Positions 59,076-64,000 of a stretch of 64,000 nucleotides of DNA are shown in pieces. A program made the position numbers and the translations under genes. The first letter of the stretch is position 1; every line of letters begins with the position of its first letter. The stretch is from Pyronema omphalodes (taxonomy: Eukaryota; Ascomycota; Pezizomycetes; Pezizales; Pyronemataceae): NCBI GenBank assembly GCA_024516155.1, contig JAJJXM010000084.1, positions 124,001 to 188,000 of the forward strand, given 5' to 3'. Under the pieces are notes generated by a model that saw nothing but the letters and a program-made list of their open reading frames with translations, ran no database searches and was not told the origin of the DNA.

Positions 59076-62000
59076 TCACATTGGTGGGATAACAGCACCT
59101 CTACACTCCAGTTCAACCTCCTCGACACACCTAACCAACTCCTTAGTCTCCCTGGCCATATCAAAAGCCAAGCCAGCAAGCTTCGACTTAAACTCTTTGC
59201 CCGGAACTCTTTTGCTCCATTCCACTCTTGGTTCCTTCTGTTCCCCCTCATAATCCGAATCATCATCATCATCTATCGGCTCTTCCTTACTCTTCTCCAC
59301 CATCATGTTCATCTTATCTCTACAACCACCGAGATTGGCAACAATCCATTCTGCCCTCTCTTTAAGAAGGGGATTAATCATAGCGGCATCAGTGGAAGAG
59401 AGAATTTCTGAAATGACAACAGAGATGCTGGAGATGTGTTGGGATATTAAGGGAAGAATAGAGTCGGATTTGATGGATTCGAGAAGGAGATGAATGGCTT
59501 CTACTATAGAGGTTGTGCGAGATTCTAAGAATTGCTGAGAGAGGTTAGCGAGGTTATAAAAAAAGCGTCGAGACAAGCAGTAACAAAAAGCCAAAAATGC
59601 AGGAAAAAAAACGCAAACAGACAAATAACACAACACTGCCCCACTCCCACTACGCATATAAGGGGGTATCAAAAACAACAACAAAGGGTAAAGGGTAAAG
59701 GGCAGGGCATCTCCTCAACCCAGGGGTCTAACCACCCTGGCCAAAGCGTGACGATCAACTCGCGTGGCATTACGCGGCTGTCAGGGTGGGGTGAGAGGTA
59801 AGGGGTTGTAGGGAACCAGGATCCGGGATTCAAATCGGGAAGCTCAGCTCGATGATGTTCAACGATGTTGCTTCGTTAGAAACACCAACAGCTTCCGTAT
59901 TTCGAACCTAGGAATCATCTGCAAGGTAAGGGGTAACATCGATAGCTGCGGTTGACAGCTGACAGTTGTATCCCGGAACTGCTGTACTAGTTATATATGT
60001 TGTAGATACCTAAGAAAGAGTCTTGTTGTAAAGAAAAGAGGAGAAAAAAAAAAACAGAAAACAGAAAACAAAAACAAAAACATCAAAACGCCGGTTCCTC
60101 TATTGTTTTTATACACGGTAAAAAGAAAGAAATTTCCCTAGTGTAAAGCTTCGTGAAGCCTAAGAAAGAAAGACGTAAGGAAAATAACGCGTAAAAGTAG
60201 TGGTAAGTAAAAAAAAATGTAAGTAAGTAAGCCATTTGCTCTCCGTAGAACGTAAAATGAAAAAACAACATTTATCCCTGAACATTTGGCAAATGTCGCA
60301 AGGGTTAACTTGTAAGATAAATCGCCGGGACGACAGAAAAAAGTAACATCCCTCCATAAAGAAAAAAAGAAACGCAAAAAAACAGAAAAAAAAAAACAAT
60401 TGCAAAAAAACAGAAAAGGAAAAAGAAACCCCATCCGTTCTCAGAATCGTTGTCTCGGTAGCCTCGGGGTTCATTTGCGCTCCTACAAGCCAGCCACAAA
60501 ACAAAAAGAAAGGGCAAGCAAGTAAGCAAACCAGCACAAAAAAAAAGAAGAAAAAAACAAGAGAGATACGTTTCCCCCATCCCCAGGCTATTTGGATAAA
60601 CGATTCAACGGGGGCATAGGAAAAACACTTTGACCTACCCTTAATTCCTCGACTTCACCGGAACCTCTAATATTAACGATTCTCGGTTTTCCTTCCTGGA
60701 CCGTACCCCAATTTTTACTTTCCGCGGCGACTCTTTCACCTAACATTACTGAGCCATCTCTTCCTTTTCTTTGCGGGGGGCCTATTATCATTGTTGCTGT
60801 TGTTGCTGTTGTTGAGGTTTCTAGTTTTCCGTCTATACTTTCTCTTGGTGAGCTTAGAGGGGAATATAAAGAGTCAGCACTACCACATCCACCATTACCG
60901 CCGACACTAACACCCGGAACACCAGAGGATCCATGGACTACGACTCCAGTGCCGGTGAACCATCCGCTATCTTTATCCGGTTCCGAGAAGACGGGGGTGT
61001 CATCATCGATTACGGTTGCGGAGTGGAGGTATTCTTCATCTTCTTCTACGTCGTCATTTTCGCCTTCTTGGGTTGGACGGATTTTGACAAGTTTTACGAG
61101 TTCGATGACGGAGGCGGTGAGATGGGAGGCAGCGGCGTCTAGGAGGGATACTGGGGATAGACCACAGCCCTGGGCGTGATTTTTAGCGGCGGTGGTAAGG
61201 TTGTTGGCGGTTGCTGAGATGCGACTTTTCAGACGTGCGATGGATTCGGAGGATCCGGGTTTTCCCATTATGCCGGGGTTGTGGATGAGTTGGTCTTCGA
61301 GATCTTGGGTGAGGGCTTTGGTTGCTAGGATGACGCTTTTGACTTGGTCTAAGCTCATGGCGAAGGAGATTCCTCGAGCGACTTTGAGGAGTTCGTCGAT
61401 GGCGATTTGGAATTTTGTTAAGAGAACTGCTTTGATGAGACCGTTTCTGTCGACGAGGTTTCCGTTGGCGCCTTGGAAAAGTCCCATGGAGGTTGGAACT
61501 TGGAGTCCTAAACTGCTGCTTCTGATGCTGCGGATGGTGGTTTTGGCTTTGGCGTAGCGGGATTTCCATTCGCTGATTTCTTGCTGAAGAGACCGGATTT
61601 GGTTGTTCAAGTCTTCTTCTCTGGAAAATGAAGAGTCTGCTTTTTCGGAAAGGAGCTTCATTTGGGAAAGGAATTCCATTGCTTCCCGGCGGACTTCCTC
61701 CGTTACTTCTTCTTGTTCTTTGAGTTCTTCTTTCAGGGATTCGTGTTGTCTTAGTAATTCCTCATAACGGGAGTCATTATCACCGTTGCTGAAACCGGAA
61801 GATGGCGCCATGGATCGCCGACGGAGGGCGTCAAGTTCCTTTGCCTGGGATTGAAGCTGGGAAGAATAGGCTGTGGCTTCGGACTGGACGCGGTCAAGCT
61901 CGGACTGGAGGTTGGAGTTTAGAAGCTCAGCAGTCATGAGTTTAGCTTCGAGTTTCTCGCGAAGCTCGTCCCATTCGTTACGTTTGAGCTCTAGGATCTA

Positions 62001-63804
62001 AGAGGAGGGGTGTGTCAGCATTCACTGTATTTGCATCACCATTTCTTCGTTTTGGAGGTACGGTGATAGGGCTTTTATAAAACCTCCGAAATATGCGGAG
62101 AGAGAAACTCACATCATCCTTCTTCTGATCTGCATTCTCGGCAACTCGTAATTTCTGATTCGCTTCTTCCAAAGAATTCTCAAGACTTGCAACTCTATCT
62201 TGCAATATTTCAATCTTGCCTTGATAGTCTTTCATCATTCTTTTATGGACCTAAAAACCCCCATCAAAAGAAAATCAGCCATCTTCCTTCAAAAAAAAAC
62301 TTCAATCACCAATCACCCGCCCGCTTCAATCGAACTGAAACTTGAAATCTTCCACAACCTCGATATCCCTCAGAAAGTTCCCCAACCCGCCGCTAAATCC
62401 AACTCCTTCCTAGAAAAAAAAAGAAAAAACCTATCATACCTCTGCACTCGGCCCGCCATTTGAGCCTGGATATCCGGGCCCTCCATAACCACTAGAAACA
62501 CTCCGAGAGCTTTCCCTACGTCCCTGCATAGCCCCCGGGCCACGGCTCATATAACTCGCCTGCGAAGCTCTCTGCTGGTGTCCTCTGAAACTCTGCGCAT
62601 CGTTATCTGATCCCGATTCGTCGTCTTCTACCATGGTAGATTTGTTTGGAATAATGGTGTTGGACTGATAGGTTTTGGGGAGAGGACGGCCGAAGCTGTT
62701 AGGATTGTCCCTAGGAGTACCGTGAGTCATGGGACCGCCGGGAGGGCCACGAGGGGTGCCGGGTGTGCCAGGGGGACCGGGTCGTCCTTGGGAACCACCG
62801 GGAGGTGGACGGCGATTGTAACCATTGGGTCCTGTGTAGTCCGGATTAATATTGGTATTCTGATTTCCATTGGGTCTTCCATTCATATATCCAGGTGAAG
62901 AGGGGGGTCCCATAGGTCTATTCGAAGGAGCCGGAGAGTTAAGACGTTGCGGGATTTGCATACCTGGACTATCGGTTCTCATCGGAGGCATTCCTCTTCC
63001 ATCCATTGAGTTCGTGGGGGAGATGTACTGATTTGGTAAAAGTCCTGATGAAAACCTAGGAAATCTTCTTTCCAATTCATAGAAAACATCTGTTGCTAAA
63101 TCCCTAAACCTATCCGCCGGGAGCGTGCTTAACTTCTGTCTTGCCTGGTTTCTCTTTGGATGGAAATCCGCTTTAGGTGGTAGAAATGGGGTGTTTGCAG
63201 TATCCTCATCTGGAGACATCGTCGGCGAAACAACTCCAGGTTCTCTACGTTGCAACTCGTCATATACATCTGTAGACAATTCCTGGAACTGAATCTGAGA
63301 TAACCGTAACAACTTATCTCTAGCTCTGTTTTGTCGCATGTTTGCATGCTTTTCTAAAAAGTCTCTTAACCAACGTGATAAGGCCGCGTGGTGCTGAGCC
63401 ATCTTTTCCTCGATTGAGATATTCTTCAACGTCTGGTTTCCTTCTGCGGAATGGTAAAGCGCAGTACCATCCGAGCTTCTTCCCACACTGGAGGGAGGAG
63501 AAATCATGTTTCCAGGTCCCCTCATATCCCCAGGTCCAGGTGGTTGACCCATTGGTGCCATTGTAGAGACTGTACTAATAGTTCCGTTACTCGCACGGAA
63601 TCCAGTGTTGTTATATTTTGAATACCCGGACCATTCACTATCTGCGATGCTGTTGACGGGTGATAAAGCGCTGCCGGCGGTGAGTCGTGGGTTCGTGTCC
63701 GAGGGCATGGAGATGGAGAGGTTGTTGACACCGTGGGCGCGGATGGTGGGGGGTGAGGAGGGGTGCGAGGGTGGCTGTGAATGTGGGAGCGGTTCTGTTT
63801 CCAT
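59076..63804 (-). CDS. spa2: Spa2-type polarisome scaffold
   Basis: Scaffold at hyphal tips that ties MAPK modules and formin-driven actin to polarised growth. Exons 63804-62440, 62250-62113, 61997-60639 and 59534-59076, all phase 0, give 1106 aa. Two Spa2-homology (SHD/GIT) repeats lie at about 158-188 ([30 protein letters not shown]) and 219-249 ([30 protein letters not shown]). A Pro/Gly-rich disordered linker follows, then a long coiled coil ([20 protein letters not shown] through about residue 650). The last exon supplies the conserved C-terminus ([21 protein letters not shown] ... [15 protein letters not shown]). The final join (VEELR|QFLES) matches Spa2 relatives and has a CGCTAAC branch site, but needs an intron of about 1.1 kb. 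Confidence 0.92.
59535..60638 (-). other. Unusually long last intron of spa2
   Basis: Donor GTAGGT, branch CGCTAAC and acceptor CTCTCAG enclose 1104 nt, against 50-120 nt for nearly all other introns here. The interior is strongly T-rich in the sense strand around 60030-60580 and contains GGGTAAAGGGTAAAGGG on the + strand near 59686-59703. No coding exon was recognised inside, but a small one cannot be excluded. Confidence 0.65.
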
Positions 63805-64000
63805 TGCTTAAGCGGTATAGGGAACGGAGGAGGGAAAGGACGATGAGACAAGTCTCTCTCTGCTGCTGCTGCTGCCTGAAGCTCCTGATCGATGTGCTGG
63901 GGGACGATGCTACTGAATCGCTGTGCCGATCAACAAAAGGACGATCGTTAAAGACAGCTACAAATGTTGAAACGAATGTAGTAAAATGGAAATTCCAGAA
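63805..64000. other. 5' leader/promoter of spa2
   Basis: Contains a GCTGCT repeat near 63861-63875. No other feature seen. Confidence 0.5.

Overview
The window is nuclear DNA of a filamentous ascomycete, most likely of the Leotiomycetes or a near relative (class is an inference). Evidence: short introns with GT(R)NGT donors, CTRAY branch sites and YAG acceptors; Pezizomycotina-type proteins (Zn2Cys6 regulator, Spa2 polarisome scaffold, kinesin-8, ERCC6L2-type helicase); intron-bearing tRNA genes; an isolated 5S rRNA locus; and long intergenic stretches of homopolymers and degenerate repeats. Genes are sparse. I support eleven protein-coding loci plus one hAT transposase fragment, one 5S rRNA-like locus, one U2 snRNA gene and six tRNAs.

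Layout. 0-9 kb: tRNA-Gly(CCC), a solo-LTR-like remnant, the Hsp90 co-chaperone Sti1 with a heat-shock element in its promoter, a FYVE plus ZNRF-type RING protein, then low-complexity DNA. 9-20 kb: a hAT-like element with long inverted termini, a second LTR-like remnant, and two direct paralogues (A and B) of a fungal multi-pass membrane protein; B carries a recent 596-bp internal tandem duplication that keeps its frame open. 20-26 kb: an ERCC6L2-like SNF2 ATPase and ribosomal protein L15 (last coding exon only 11 nt). 28-31 kb: a War1-like Zn2Cys6 regulator. 31.7-37.6 kb: a segmental duplication carrying two secreted H/D/Y/W/G-rich repeat proteins with Kex2-type sites. 37.6-43.7 kb: no recognisable gene.

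43.7-50 kb: tRNA-Asp, a U2 snRNA gene that appears to be interrupted by a spliceosomal intron near its 5' end, a mitochondrial Bax-inhibitor-family (GHITM/TMBIM5-like) protein and kinesin-8. 50-59 kb: a relic of the A/B membrane-protein family, three more tRNA-Asp genes (two in an inverted arrangement), the 5S locus and tRNA-Ala. 59-64 kb: Spa2 with an unusually long last intron.

Most genes are single housekeeping loci with no obvious joint pathway. Sti1 and L15 serve proteostasis and translation; kinesin-8 and Spa2 serve polarised growth. The accessory character lies in the duplicated membrane-protein locus and the duplicated secreted-repeat locus, which sits next to the Zn2Cys6 regulator. 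All exon joins were worked out by hand from splice consensus, frame continuity and remembered family conservation; none is backed by transcript data.
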